Source: Collinsella sp944321445 (lineage in GTDB: Bacteria; Actinomycetota; Coriobacteriia; Coriobacteriales; Coriobacteriaceae). From it: a stretch of 64,000 nucleotides of DNA. The stretch lies in NCBI RefSeq assembly GCF_030371825.1, contig NZ_JAUDDM010000002.1; one strand, written 5' to 3'. The first letter of the stretch is position 1. Each line of letters opens with the position of its first letter. The notes under the pieces were generated by a model. It was not told where the DNA came from. It ran no database searches and worked only from the letters and a program-made list of their open reading frames with translations. Both the position numbers and the translations under genes were made by a program. Below, in pieces: positions 16,889-25,576 of the stretch.

Positions 16889-17884
16889 CTATTGTGACAC
16901 GTCTGCGAACAATGCGTTGGTCCAAGCGCGACGACCGCGGGCATCGGTGCACTCCACGCGCACATAGGTCTCGCCGCCGCGCAGGGCAAACTCCGCGTGC
17001 TCCAACAGCTCGCCCGCAGGCGCGATGATTGTGCGGTTGCCGCCTATGGGTCCGCCCGCCACCAGCGTCACGCGCTCGCACGGGCTGCAATCGATCCACA
17101 CGTGCCCGTCGCGCACGCCCCAGCTGCGCACCTCGGGTCCGGCGGACGAGTAGTACTCCCCCGCCATGAGGGCGCGCACGATCGCATCGCGCGTGAGCTC
17201 GGGGGCGCACACCACGACCCAGCCTCCGAACACGTCGTCGAACTCGGCCACGTGGTGCGAATCGTCCGCCGCGATACCGCCCACGCGCTGCCCGCGTCGC
17301 AGCATCAGGTCCCAATAGACGGTATCGGCACCGTCGCCGCCCTCGTTTTCCGTGTCGTAGTTGTACACCTCGATGCCGAAGATACCCTTGAGACCGATTA
17401 CGTCGGCAGGGTCGATACGGCTCCAAATGGGATGGTTGTACGCGACGGCGCATCCGTGAGCCGCCAGGTAATCGCCCAGCTGCTGCGCGACGGCAAGCCC
17501 GTCCCATGTGCCAAAGCGCTCGATGGGGTGAAGGTACTCCCCGTGGCTGAAGTGCTCGGGCGCCGCTTTGACCATGTCGTCGGTGCCCAAAATGCCGTGC
17601 ATGTGGTGTACCTTCAACCGGTTGCGGGCGTGGATGTCATCGTAGAGCACGGCGGACGCCTCGAGCCCCGGCAGGATGATGAACTCCCCGTCATCGAATT
17701 CGCCAGAGAAGTCCGTAAAGCGGTCGTGCTCGGACAGACACAGGAACTGGTAGCCATGGGCACGGAAATCGGCCACGACCTCGGCAGGGCTCAGGCGGCC
17801 GTCGGACACGGTGCTATGGGCATGCAGATTGCCCTTATAGCGCGGGGTGTTTTCCGGCAGGGCGACACGGTTGGAAAAGGGCAT
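16889..17884 (-). CDS. PHP-domain protein, CehA/McbA-like
   Basis: A 331-residue protein. The N-terminal PHP domain shows NLHAHSTVSDGRLSP, SEHDRFTDF, the acidic site near ILPGLEAS, and HHMHG; a central NHPIWSR and ADDSHH complete the metal site. The last about 100 residues form a beta-rich domain, as in CehA-type PHP esterases. The ATG at 17884 is preceded by GAGAG. It sits between the ABC ATPase gene (82 bases upstream) and the second PHP gene (39 bases downstream). A phosphoesterase activity is expected; the substrate is unknown. Confidence 0.82.
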   Translation of the reverse strand: MPFSNRVALPENTPRYKGNLHAHSTVSDGRLSPAEVVADFRAHGYQFLCLSEHDRFTDFSGEFDDGEFIILPGLEASAVLYDDIHARNRLKVHHMHGILGTDDMVKAAPEHFSHGEYLHPIERFGTWDGLAVAQQLGDYLAAHGCAVAYNHPIWSRIDPADVIGLKGIFGIEVYNYDTENEGGDGADTVYWDLMLRRGQRVGGIAADDSHHVAEFDDVFGGWVVVCAPELTRDAIVRALMAGEYYSSAGPEVRSWGVRDGHVWIDCSPCERVTLVAGGPIGGNRTIIAPAGELLEHAEFALRGGETYVRVECTDARGRRAWTNALFADVSQ

Positions 17885-17919
17885 AGACTCTCGATTCTTT
17901 CTCTGAGACGATCGATGCG

Positions 17920-17946
17920 CAGGCATCCCGAACCATGGGACGCCTG
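17920..17946 (-). repeat. Intercistronic hairpin between the ABC ATPase and PHP genes
   Basis: CAGGCATCCC pairs with GGGACGCCTG at 9 of 10 positions around a 7-nt loop, between the ATPase stop and the first PHP start. It could reduce read-through into the PHP genes or stabilise mRNA ends. Confidence 0.5.
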
Positions 17947-17965
17947 CACAACAGGATAGGCACTG

Positions 17966-19012
17966 TTACGCCGCGGAGCGCAAAGCGCCCTCCGGGATGT
18001 TCAGGCAGTCGTGCTTAGGAATGGAAAGATACACGTCCTGCCCAGGGTCGAACATATGGAAGCTGCGGAACAGCGCGTCGACGCGCAGGGTGACCGCTCC
18101 CACGCGCACGGTGTAGCGCAGCACGTTGCCGCGTGGCGTGCTGCCCACGACCGTGCCGTGCACCACATGGCAGCCCGCAGCATCCGCGGGAGTCGGGGCA
18201 TCGGGCGTGATGCCAATGGTCTCGGGGCGCACGGCGACCACGTGGCCTGCGGGCACATCAGCCCCCGTCATGGTTTGGAACTCATCGCGCGAAAGCTGGT
18301 TGTAGCTGCCGATAAAGCTCGCGGCGAACTCGGAGACCGGCTTGGTGTAAACCTCGACCGGGCTACCCGCCTGCTCGATGCGCCCGGCGTGGAACAACTG
18401 GATCACATCGGACATGACCATCGCCTCGTCCTGATCGTGCGTCACGAAGATAGTGGTGAGGCCGAGCTCCTGCTGGATCTCGCGAATGCGTGCCTGCAGC
18501 GATTTGCGCAGTTTGGCGTCGATTGCCGACAGCGGCTCGTCGAGCAGCAGCACCGCGGGCTCGGTCACGATGGAGCGTGCGAGCGCGGCGCGCTGCTGCT
18601 GGCCACCGGAAAGGTTCGCCGGATAGGCCTTCTCCTTGCCGGTGAGCTCGACCATATCGATGGCCTCGCGCACTTTGCGATCGATGACGTCTTGCGCGAC
18701 CTTCTGCATCTTGAGGCCAAAGGCGATGTTCCGCTCAACCGTCATGTTGGGGAACAGCGAGTACTGCTGGAAGACCATGCCGATGTTGCGCTTGGAAGCA
18801 GGAACCTCGGTGATGTCGGCACCATCGAGCATGATGCGGCCCTCGCTCACCTGTTCCAAGCCGGACAGGCAGCGCAGCAGCGTGGACTTGCCGCAGCCCG
18901 AGGGGCCCAGCAGCGTCACCAGATCGCCCTTCTCGATACCGAAGCTGATGTGGTCGAGCACGGTGTTGTCGCCAAAGCGTTTGACGACGTCGTGGAACTC
19001 AATGTAGGACAT
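17966..19012 (-). CDS. ABC importer ATPase, PotA/FbpC type
   Basis: A 348-residue ATPase with Walker A GPSGCGKST, Q-loop VFQQYSLFPN, signature LSGGQQQR, Walker B LLLDEPLSAID and the H-loop THD. The last about 110 residues form a TOBE-like regulatory domain. The group serves importers for polyamines, ferric iron, phosphonates and related solutes. The gene follows the second permease after four bases. The subtype cannot be fixed from the ATPase alone. Confidence 0.9.
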   Translation of the reverse strand: MSYIEFHDVVKRFGDNTVLDHISFGIEKGDLVTLLGPSGCGKSTLLRCLSGLEQVSEGRIMLDGADITEVPASKRNIGMVFQQYSLFPNMTVERNIAFGLKMQKVAQDVIDRKVREAIDMVELTGKEKAYPANLSGGQQQRAALARSIVTEPAVLLLDEPLSAIDAKLRKSLQARIREIQQELGLTTIFVTHDQDEAMVMSDVIQLFHAGRIEQAGSPVEVYTKPVSEFAASFIGSYNQLSRDEFQTMTGADVPAGHVVAVRPETIGITPDAPTPADAAGCHVVHGTVVGSTPRGNVLRYTVRVGAVTLRVDALFRSFHMFDPGQDVYLSIPKHDCLNIPEGALRSAA

Positions 19013-19016
19013 AGCG

Positions 19017-19841
19017 CTACTCCTTCGCGGTTTTCTGGGAGCCGTTTTGCATCTTCAGCACGATGCCCGTGACGATGGCAACGACCACGAAGATGACGAC
19101 GACGATGGCGCTCGACAGGCCGCTGGATTTACCCATGTTCGCCTGCAAAAACACCTGGATGTTCTGGTAGTTGGTGCCCGCGATGTTGTTGGCGAGCACG
19201 AAGTCGCCGAAGATGATGCTCTCGGCAAGAAGGCTCGACACGAGGATGCCCGAGACGATGTTGGGCAGAACCACCTGCACGTAGGCGCGGAACCGCCCGC
19301 AGCCGAGCATCTCCGCTGCCTGGATGAGCATGTTGGCGTCGATGGCATTGAGCGCGTTGCGGATACCCTGGTAGATATAGGGCAACACGAGAATGGTATA
19401 GGCGCCGAACAGCATGACCATGCGGTTTGACAGCAGCGTGCCTGTTCCCGTGTACAGCGAGATGATGCCGATGGACAGGATAACGCCCTGTAGCGCGTAG
19501 GGAATCATGCAGGCGAACTGCATGAACCGACCGAGCTTGCGGTTCACGGCAACGACCACGTACATGGCGAGCAGAAGCAGCACGATGGTGATGGCCACAC
19601 TGATAAGACACAGCACGAGCGTGCGACCGATTGAAGCCCAAAACGTCATGTTGCCAAAGAGCTCGATGTAGTTGCGCAGCGTGAAGCCCGAAGGCAAGAT
19701 GTCGGTCCATTCCACGAACAGCGAGTAGATGAATGTCGTCGCAAAGGGAACCAGCAGATAGATGGCCACGATAGCGAGGAAAATCTTGGCTGCCAGCGGA
19801 GTCTTCTTGGCCGGCGCCGCAGCCTTTGCCTTGGTGCTCAT
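19017..19841 (-). CDS. ABC importer permease (PotC-like)
   Basis: A 274-residue inner-membrane subunit with about six helices. The EAA-type cytoplasmic loop that contacts the ATPase is AAEMLGCGRFRAYVQVVLPNI (about 180-200). An Ala/Lys-rich cytoplasmic N-terminus of about 18 residues precedes the first helix. Its start overlaps the end of the other permease gene by four bases, so the two are translationally coupled and should form a heterodimer. Confidence 0.88.
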   Translation of the reverse strand: MSTKAKAAAPAKKTPLAAKIFLAIVAIYLLVPFATTFIYSLFVEWTDILPSGFTLRNYIELFGNMTFWASIGRTLVLCLISVAITIVLLLLAMYVVVAVNRKLGRFMQFACMIPYALQGVILSIGIISLYTGTGTLLSNRMVMLFGAYTILVLPYIYQGIRNALNAIDANMLIQAAEMLGCGRFRAYVQVVLPNIVSGILVSSLLAESIIFGDFVLANNIAGTNYQNIQVFLQANMGKSSGLSSAIVVVIFVVVAIVTGIVLKMQNGSQKTAKE

Positions 19842-20725
19842 ACGATCTCACGACCCTTCGAGGCACGCTTGGTGAAGTAGTTGTTGATGAGGGTGCAGAC
19901 GACCATGAGGATGATGAGCACGCACGCGAGCGCGCCTCCGGTGGCGGCGTCGATTTGGACGTCACCCTTGAATTTCGAGGTAATCTGCAGGGGCAGCAGC
20001 GCGTAGTTGTTCATCACGACGGCATAGGCCGTGGCGTAGGCGGCAAGCGCATTGGAGAACAGCACCGACAGCGTGCCCAAGATGGACGGCATGAGGTTGG
20101 GGATGACGATCCGGAACCAGTAGACCGCAGAAGATGCCTGCAGAATCGTCGCCGCCTCGCGCCATTCCTTGCGGATGCCCGAGAACGCCGGCAAAAGCAG
20201 CAGCGTGGCGAGCGGAATCTGGAAGTAGATGTACAGGACGAGCAGGCCCTGCCCGGTATAGAGGTCGAAATCGGCCAAAAACGGGATACCCCACTGCTGG
20301 CCGAGCAGCGTGAGCACGCCGGAGTTGCCCATGAGGATCATGAACGCAAACGCCAGCGGCACGCCGGAGAAGTTCGACATCATATTCAGGACCATCGTGA
20401 ACGCGTTGCGGACGCGCGGGCTCGACTCATAGGCGAAGCGGGCGGCGAGAAACGCCACGACGATGCCCACGATTGCCGAGACGATGCTGATCCACACGCT
20501 GTTGACGATGGATTGCTGGTACAGCGGCGTCGTGAACACCTTGATGAAGTTCTCGAGGCCGAGCGCCCCGCTCTCCTTGCCGATGAATGCGTCAATCACC
20601 AGCTGCGCGAGCGGCAACAGCTCGTAGCCGATGATGACGAGCAGGAAGGGGATGAGGGCGATGTAGCCTGCAAACGGAATGGTTCGCGCCGGGCGCGACG
20701 TTGCCTTTTGCGAAGTTTTCGCCAT
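19838..20725 (-). CDS. ABC importer permease (PotB-like)
   Basis: A 295-residue membrane protein with six predicted helices. The EAA loop reads REAATILQASSAVYWFRIVIPNL, where the usual glycine is changed to serine. AAGGAGGT lies directly upstream of the ATG. It is the first transport gene after the binding protein and partners with the following permease. Confidence 0.88.
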   Translation of the reverse strand: MAKTSQKATSRPARTIPFAGYIALIPFLLVIIGYELLPLAQLVIDAFIGKESGALGLENFIKVFTTPLYQQSIVNSVWISIVSAIVGIVVAFLAARFAYESSPRVRNAFTMVLNMMSNFSGVPLAFAFMILMGNSGVLTLLGQQWGIPFLADFDLYTGQGLLVLYIYFQIPLATLLLLPAFSGIRKEWREAATILQASSAVYWFRIVIPNLMPSILGTLSVLFSNALAAYATAYAVVMNNYALLPLQITSKFKGDVQIDAATGGALACVLIILMVVCTLINNYFTKRASKGREIV

Positions 20726-20752
20726 GCGTACCTCCTTTTCTTGTCATAGGGA

Positions 20753-20775
20753 CGCGGGCGGCAAAGCCGCCCGCG
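20753..20775 (-). repeat. Hairpin between binding-protein and permease genes
   Basis: CGCGGGCGGC and GCCGCCCGCG pair perfectly with a 3-nt loop. It lies in the 77-base gap after the binding-protein gene. Such hairpins commonly protect the 5' part of the mRNA so that the binding protein is made in excess over the membrane subunits. Confidence 0.65.
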
Positions 20776-20802
20776 CCAAACACGCTCGATTGCGCAGGGG
20801 GA

Positions 20803-21966
20803 CTACCCCAGAATCGGGATGATGTTCTCCTGGTACCAGGTGATGAGCTCCTCGGTCACACCGGTCCACTTGTCGTAGTCGATGTTCTGGACCTGATCGC
20901 CGTACTGCTCGCTCGGCAGGCGCATCGCGAGGACGTCCTCGGGCAGCTCGACATCGCGGATCGGAGTCGCATAGCCGCGAGCGAGGTTGATCTGGCCGGC
21001 ATCGGACAGGATGTACTCACGTGCGAGACAGGCGGCCGCCGGATGCGGAGCGTTCTTGTTGATGATGGTGGCGTAGCCCGACTGAACGGAGCCGTCGGTC
21101 GGGATGCTCACCGTGAACTTGGCGTTGGGGTTGGAATCGACGATCTGCGCGCGGTAGTTGAGCGCGTTGTAGTCCCAGTTGAGGCCGACAGCGACCTCGC
21201 CGCTCTCGAGGCGAGCGATCGAGGGGTCGGAAACATCGAGGCGATCCGCCTCAGCGAGCTGCTGCAGGAAGTCGTATGCGGGCTGCATATCGTCGATGCT
21301 GCCACCCATGGCGTACGCGCAAGCGAGCACCGCGTGCTGGGCCTGAGCAGCGGCGGTGATGTCGCCAAAGGTCACCTTGTAGTCGCCCTCGAGGATGTCG
21401 GCGAAGCTCGTGGGCGCCTGCGCAACCTGGTCGTCGCTCGAGATGAAGGCGATGGTGCCGTAGTAGCCCACAATCCAGTCGCCGTCGTCATCCTTGGCCC
21501 AATCGGGAATCTCATCCCAATAGCTGGTCTTGTACTTGAGGGTGACGCCTTCCTCCTCGGCGGTCGGACCCCACTGCTGGCCCACGTCGCCGATGTCCTT
21601 GGTGCCGTCGGTACCCTCCTCCTTGAACATGGCGATCTCTTCGGCGGAGGACATGTCCTGGTCGGCCTGAACGATGCCGTACTCGGCCTCCAAGTCGTCC
21701 CAGGTCTGCACCCAGTTAGCCCAGGTGTCGGGCATGCCGACGGAGTTCACCTCGCCCTCCTCCTTGGCCTGGGCGATGATATCCTCAAGCGACATCTCGT
21801 TGTAGTCGACCGCGGGCTCGGCGGTAGCAGCGGCTCCGTCATCGCAGCCGGTCAGGCCCATGCTGGCCATAGTGGCCATACCCGCCGCACCGGCGAGCAT
21901 GGCGAAAAACTGCCTGCGCGACATACCACGCTCCATGGCGGCGCGAACAATCGAGCTCTTGTCCAT
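20803..21966 (-). CDS. Tat-exported lipoprotein solute-binding protein
   Basis: A 387-residue ABC binding protein. The signal combines a twin-arginine motif (MSRRQFFAM, about residues 15-23) and a lipobox LTGC with C41 as the lipidated residue. The mature part resembles family 1 binding proteins of the ferric-iron/aminoethylphosphonate/polyamine group. It begins the six-gene operon with two permeases, an ATPase and two PHP phosphoesterases. Tat export suggests that it folds before export. The ligand is not shown by the sequence; a phosphate ester or phosphonate is the best guess from the PHP partners. Confidence 0.88.
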   Translation of the reverse strand: MDKSSIVRAAMERGMSRRQFFAMLAGAAGMATMASMGLTGCDDGAAATAEPAVDYNEMSLEDIIAQAKEEGEVNSVGMPDTWANWVQTWDDLEAEYGIVQADQDMSSAEEIAMFKEEGTDGTKDIGDVGQQWGPTAEEEGVTLKYKTSYWDEIPDWAKDDDGDWIVGYYGTIAFISSDDQVAQAPTSFADILEGDYKVTFGDITAAAQAQHAVLACAYAMGGSIDDMQPAYDFLQQLAEADRLDVSDPSIARLESGEVAVGLNWDYNALNYRAQIVDSNPNAKFTVSIPTDGSVQSGYATIINKNAPHPAAACLAREYILSDAGQINLARGYATPIRDVELPEDVLAMRLPSEQYGDQVQNIDYDKWTGVTEELITWYQENIIPILG

Positions 21967-22208
21967 TGATGTTCCAATCTCTTCGTCGAAATGCGGTTCG
22001 CGGCACCGCTTCGTGGGGCCGCGCGTTCAACGCGTTCGACTATAGGATTGGAACTGGAGACATCGGCCGCAGGGAGGCCAAGCCTTTCACAGCGATGACG
22101 GTCCCTGACCGTTGACTTACGAACAACGACGCGCTCTTTTACGCAAACGTATCAAACATCAATCGTTCTTAACAGATGGATGCGCGCGGAAAGCTCAATG
22201 CGAAACCC

Positions 22209-22829
22209 CTACACCCAATGTTCGGTATAACGGTCCCAGTAACCCCGATAGGTGGGAACATCGGGTGCGAAGTCGATTTGATACATGCGGAAGATAACAT
22301 CGTAGTCCTTGGGCATCCAACGCTCACGGTATGAATAGCGATACTCCATGCCACATGCGCGCATGACGTGCCCGCTCGCGGGGTTGAGCTCGTCGTGCGT
22401 AGCCGTGAGAAACGGCATCCCCACCTCGCGTGCATGTGCGACCACAGCGCGGGCAGCCTCCGACGCGTAGCCGTGGCCCCAGGCGTCGCGTACATAGGCG
22501 TACCCAAAATCATGGGCTTCGTCCTCACCGATCTGGATGTAGCCAATCAGGCGTCCCGCAGCGCCCGCATCGCCCTTCAGGCAAACCGCATACCGCAAAT
22601 CGAGCGGGCACCCAGAGGCGTCGCGCTCCCCCGCGTCCGCCCGAGCGTAACGAACAAGGAACTTGCGCTCGATGAAGGCGCGTGCCTCCTGCGCATCAGC
22701 CAAGGCAAACATGGGGAGAAACTTGATCACGCGCTCATCGGAGAGCATGTCCAACAGCGCGGACGCATCATCAAGCATCATGCGGCGCAGCACGAGCCGC
22801 GGCGTCTCGATGCGAATCCCGTTATCCAT
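22209..22829 (-). CDS. GNAT-family N-acetyltransferase (RimJ-like)
   Basis: A 206-residue acetyltransferase. The N-terminus IETPRLVLRRM is typical of the RimJ/RimL group, and the acetyl-CoA loop is RDAWGHGYASEAARAV (about 125-140). These proteins acetylate protein N-termini or small amines. The ATG at 22829 follows GGGGGAGAT closely. It is a single gene with the same direction as its neighbours. Substrate unknown. Confidence 0.87.
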   Translation of the reverse strand: MDNGIRIETPRLVLRRMMLDDASALLDMLSDERVIKFLPMFALADAQEARAFIERKFLVRYARADAGERDASGCPLDLRYAVCLKGDAGAAGRLIGYIQIGEDEAHDFGYAYVRDAWGHGYASEAARAVVAHAREVGMPFLTATHDELNPASGHVMRACGMEYRYSYRERWMPKDYDVIFRMYQIDFAPDVPTYRGYWDRYTEHWV

Positions 22830-22933
22830 ATCTCCCCCTGTCCCTCTATCTGGAAACGCACCCCATGCTATACGCACGCACAGGCAGCGACAAGCGCCGA
22901 GATGCCTGCCGGCACACATTGCGGCGTACAACG

Positions 22934-22968
22934 AAAAACCGCCCGGCGAGGAAACCCCGCTGGGCGGC
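22934..22968 (-). terminator. Terminator of the Bax-inhibitor-like gene
   Basis: On the minus strand GCCGCCCAGC pairs with GCCGGGCGG (with small mismatches) and is followed by TTTTTCG, 34 bases after the stop. Confidence 0.88.
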
Positions 22969-23001
22969 AATCAGTGAGAAAGCACATGGAGCTTGAAAGG
23001 C

Positions 23002-23685
23002 CTATCGACGATCCATGACATCGAGCATGCGAATGAAGATGTTCATGATATCCAAGAACAGGTTGGACGCCATGAAGACCGCGTTGGGAAGCGTCGGCTC
23101 GATGATGGATGCCTGGTGCATGTCGTAGCCGATGAACCCGCAGAACACCACGATGACGGCGATATCGAGCCAGCTCTGGTCCACGCCCAGCAGCGCCATC
23201 GCGATCTGCACGACGCACAGCGCGATAAGCGCCACGACCAGCACGCCGATGATGCGCTGGAACACATGCGGGAACGTCAGGCCGAGCACACCGAACACCA
23301 GCGTGATGGCCGCCGTTGCCATAAAGGCGGCGTTGATGGTGGGCAGGTCGTACTGCGCGAGGGCAGCAGAGCAGAACAGGCCGAACGTCGACACGAACAG
23401 AGCGTAGCCCACAAGCGACAGCGGCACGGACTGGCGTTTGACTGCGCTCGACATGAGCACGATGCCGACGATGGGCCCGCCGATAAGCAAGATAAGGCCG
23501 AGCAGGCCGTTGGCATCGAACCACGCCATGAAGCCGGTGTTCGTAACGATGCCCACGCCCAACCCCATGACGCAGAACCCCAAGAAGATGAGGCCTGCCA
23601 TGATCAGGTTGAACAGGCGCGCGCTGATGAACGGCGCACTCGATTCCGTTTGGACCGGTATTGTCCGGCGCTGGAGACTGTTCAC
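23002..23685 (-). CDS. Bax inhibitor-1/YccA-family membrane protein
   Basis: A 227-residue protein with seven predicted helices. FCGFIGYDMHQ near the end and TLVFGVLGLTFPHVFQ match the BI-1/YccA family (the family's conserved Asp is in GYDMH). Bacterial members act as pH-sensitive calcium leak channels or modulate FtsH. The start is GTG at 23685 with GAGGAG six bases upstream. Confidence 0.87.
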   Translation of the reverse strand: MNSLQRRTIPVQTESSAPFISARLFNLIMAGLIFLGFCVMGLGVGIVTNTGFMAWFDANGLLGLILLIGGPIVGIVLMSSAVKRQSVPLSLVGYALFVSTFGLFCSAALAQYDLPTINAAFMATAAITLVFGVLGLTFPHVFQRIIGVLVVALIALCVVQIAMALLGVDQSWLDIAVIVVFCGFIGYDMHQASIIEPTLPNAVFMASNLFLDIMNIFIRMLDVMDRR

Positions 23686-23866
23686 GATGTTCTCCTCTCG
23701 TTGGGTGGCTGCATTCTAGCAAAGTCGGACGGGATCTTTTCGTCCCGCACGTCTATCAGGGCACGAACACCCCGCTCGCGGCGCGAAATAACTTGCGAGG
23801 CACCGCCGCACCGGAACGTCGGCGCGCTCGGCTGGCGAGGCCCGCATTGCGCAACCCCATAACAGC

Positions 23867-23897
23867 AAAACGCCCCGGCCGCATGCGGTCGGGGCGC
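23867..23897 (-). terminator. Terminator of the rubredoxin gene
   Basis: On the minus strand GCGCCCCG and CGGGGCG flank CCGCATGCGG, followed by TTTTGC. It starts 22 bases after the rubredoxin stop. Confidence 0.88.
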
Positions 23898-23919
23898 CCT
23901 AGATGCGATGAAGCGTTCG

Positions 23920-24060
23920 CTACTCCTCGACGGGCTCGAACTGATCCGGGCCGACGCCGCAGACGGGGCAGACGTAATCCTCGGGCAGCTCGGGGGTGTC
24001 GACCTCGACCTCGTAGCCGCACACGACGCACACGAACTTATACTTCTTCTCGTCAGCCAT
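23920..24060 (-). CDS. Rubredoxin
   Basis: A 46-residue iron protein with two CxxC knuckles, C11-C14 (CVVCGY) and C31-C34 (CPVCGV), and the hinge PEDYVCPVC. It is slightly shorter than the usual 52-54 residues and lacks the middle GDP-x-GI segment (EVDTPELPEDY instead). It carries single electrons. The flavin reductase gene lies 161 bases upstream; in Moorella the same two modules are fused in one protein (Hrb) that feeds flavodiiron proteins reducing O2 or NO. A partner role here is inference. Confidence 0.93.
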   Translation of the reverse strand: MADEKKYKFVCVVCGYEVEVDTPELPEDYVCPVCGVGPDQFEPVEE

Positions 24061-24221
24061 GATGACATCCTTTCGTTGGCGATGATGGTATTGATAGTGT
24101 ATCCAGCCGGAGGGAAATCTTTCCGTCAATTCTGCCAGCGCGACATCTTCGCAAATAGGACACAATCCTATTAACAATTATGGGACGGAACAGACAGGCT
24201 GCTTCGTCCCACGTCCTACGT

Positions 24222-24725
24222 TTACCCTTGATAGCTCGAGGCCTTGGGAGGGGTCTTGCCCTTGAGCGTCGAATGATAGTAGCTGTACGTGAGCGGCGCC
24301 TCGTCGGAGAGCTTCTGAGCATCCACGACATCGCCGACAAACAGCAGATGCGAGCCCACGTCAACGGTCTCGACCACCTTGCAGGCAAACACCGCGCAGG
24401 CATGCTGTGGAGAGTACGGACTTCCCACGGCAGAGGTCTCGCAGCCGTACTTCTCGAACTTGTCGTAGTTCGCGCTCGTGCGGAACCCGAAGTTTCCGAT
24501 ATAGGGCATATCGGCCGTCATGTCGATCGCAGTCACCGTAAAGGCGCCGGCGGCACTGATGACACCGGTCGTGACGTTGTCTTTATGCACAGCGACCATC
24601 ATGCGCGGCGGTTCGGCGGTCACTTGGGTGGCGGTGTTGATGACGCAACCCGCCTTCTGCCCGTCGGCTTCCGCCGACACGACGTACAGGCCGTAGCTCA
24701 TCTTGAAGAATGCTGTAAGGTCCAT
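24222..24725 (-). CDS. Flavin reductase-like FMN-binding protein
   Basis: A 167-residue protein of the flavin reductase/split-barrel family. The N-terminal MSYGLYVVSA, the FMN-site segment CVINTATQVTAEPPRMMVAV and TTGVISAAGAFTV are typical. The ATG at 24725 has GAGGGGAG about six bases upstream. It is probably co-transcribed with the downstream rubredoxin, making a two-protein version of high-molecular-weight rubredoxin: NAD(P)H to FMN to rubredoxin to an oxygen- or NO-reducing partner. Confidence 0.9.
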   Translation of the reverse strand: MDLTAFFKMSYGLYVVSAEADGQKAGCVINTATQVTAEPPRMMVAVHKDNVTTGVISAAGAFTVTAIDMTADMPYIGNFGFRTSANYDKFEKYGCETSAVGSPYSPQHACAVFACKVVETVDVGSHLLFVGDVVDAQKLSDEAPLTYSYYHSTLKGKTPPKASSYQG

Positions 24726-24874
24726 GGAGGCTCCCCTCATCGTCAGGTGCAAACGTTGCTTGTTTTGTCACCTTTTTGGAAGCATACCACAGCGCACCCG
24801 ACACGTTTCCCAGGCGCCCGCAGACGGCCCTATTGACTATGCAGACGGAAGGTTGCCGCGCACAAGTCATCCGC

Positions 24875-25013
24875 TGCAAAAACCGGGGACTTTGGGCGGA
24901 TTATTCAGTCCGGGTCCGTATCGGCGCCTTTTCTGCCCGCGGAAACGCGAGGTCAGAGAGGCGGTTGTATAGACCCGGGGCTAAAAATCCGCCCAAAGTC
25001 CCCGGTTTTTGCA
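24875..25013. repeat. Long inverted-repeat element, family A copy 2
   Basis: The 40-nt arms 24875-24914 and 24974-25013 pair at 35-37 positions around a 59-nt loop. Arms share GACTTTGGGCGGATT with the element at 11801-11941 but differ outside it (TGCAAAAACCGGG against TTGCAAAAAGTCG). The loop shares TTTCTGCC, GCG, AAAC and CGAGGTCA with that element, in the same order and orientation. It lies upstream of the flavin reductase gene, after the smpB end. The remaining part of the 380-base gap 24726-25105 shows nothing else. Confidence 0.87.
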
Positions 25014-25105
25014 ATATGTAACCCCTTTTGTGCTCAATCTATCGTCACGAGGGGCTATCCTGACCAAATGGCGAGGCAATAGGCATCGATAGGCAAGTTG
25101 GAAAC

Positions 25106-25576
25106 TTAGCGACTGCGGGCCTTGAGGGCGCGGTCGATCTCACGCTGCATGTCGCGCTTGGCCATGTCTTCCCGCTTGTCGTAGAGCTTCTTGCCGCGAC
25201 CGAGACCCAGCGTGAGCTTCACGCGGCCGTTGTCATCAAAATACAGCTCGAGCGGCACCAATGCGTATCCGCGGTTGCGCAGCTTGGCGTCCAGATAGTC
25301 GATCTGCTTGCGATGCAACAGCAGCTTGCGTCGACGATCGGGATCGCGATTGAAGATGGAGCCATGGCTGTACGGATGAATGTGCACGCCCACGAGCCAG
25401 CACTCTCCCCCACGGATGAGAGCGAAGGTGTCGGTGATCTGACAGGCGCGCTCGCGCAGGCTGCGAACCTCCGTACCCGCAAGCACCACGCCGCACTCGA
25501 AGGTTTCCTCGATGAAGTACTCGTGGTGCGCCGAGCGGTTCTTGGCGATGGTCTTGCGCTCCTTACGGCTGGGCAT
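25106..25576 (-). CDS. smpB: SsrA-binding protein (trans-translation)
   Basis: A 156-residue protein. It has the SmpB beta-barrel signatures NRSAHHEYFIEETFECGVVL, GTEVRSLR, HIHPYSHG and the C-terminal basic helix KKLYDKREDMAKRDMQREI. It carries tmRNA to stalled ribosomes. The start at 25576 overlaps the end of the TPR gene by 14 bases. RNase R is encoded two genes upstream; RNase R degrades the faulty mRNA in trans-translation, so this is a functional neighbourhood. I did not find the ssrA RNA gene in the window. Confidence 0.95.
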   Translation of the reverse strand: MPSRKERKTIAKNRSAHHEYFIEETFECGVVLAGTEVRSLRERACQITDTFALIRGGECWLVGVHIHPYSHGSIFNRDPDRRRKLLLHRKQIDYLDAKLRNRGYALVPLELYFDDNGRVKLTLGLGRGKKLYDKREDMAKRDMQREIDRALKARSR

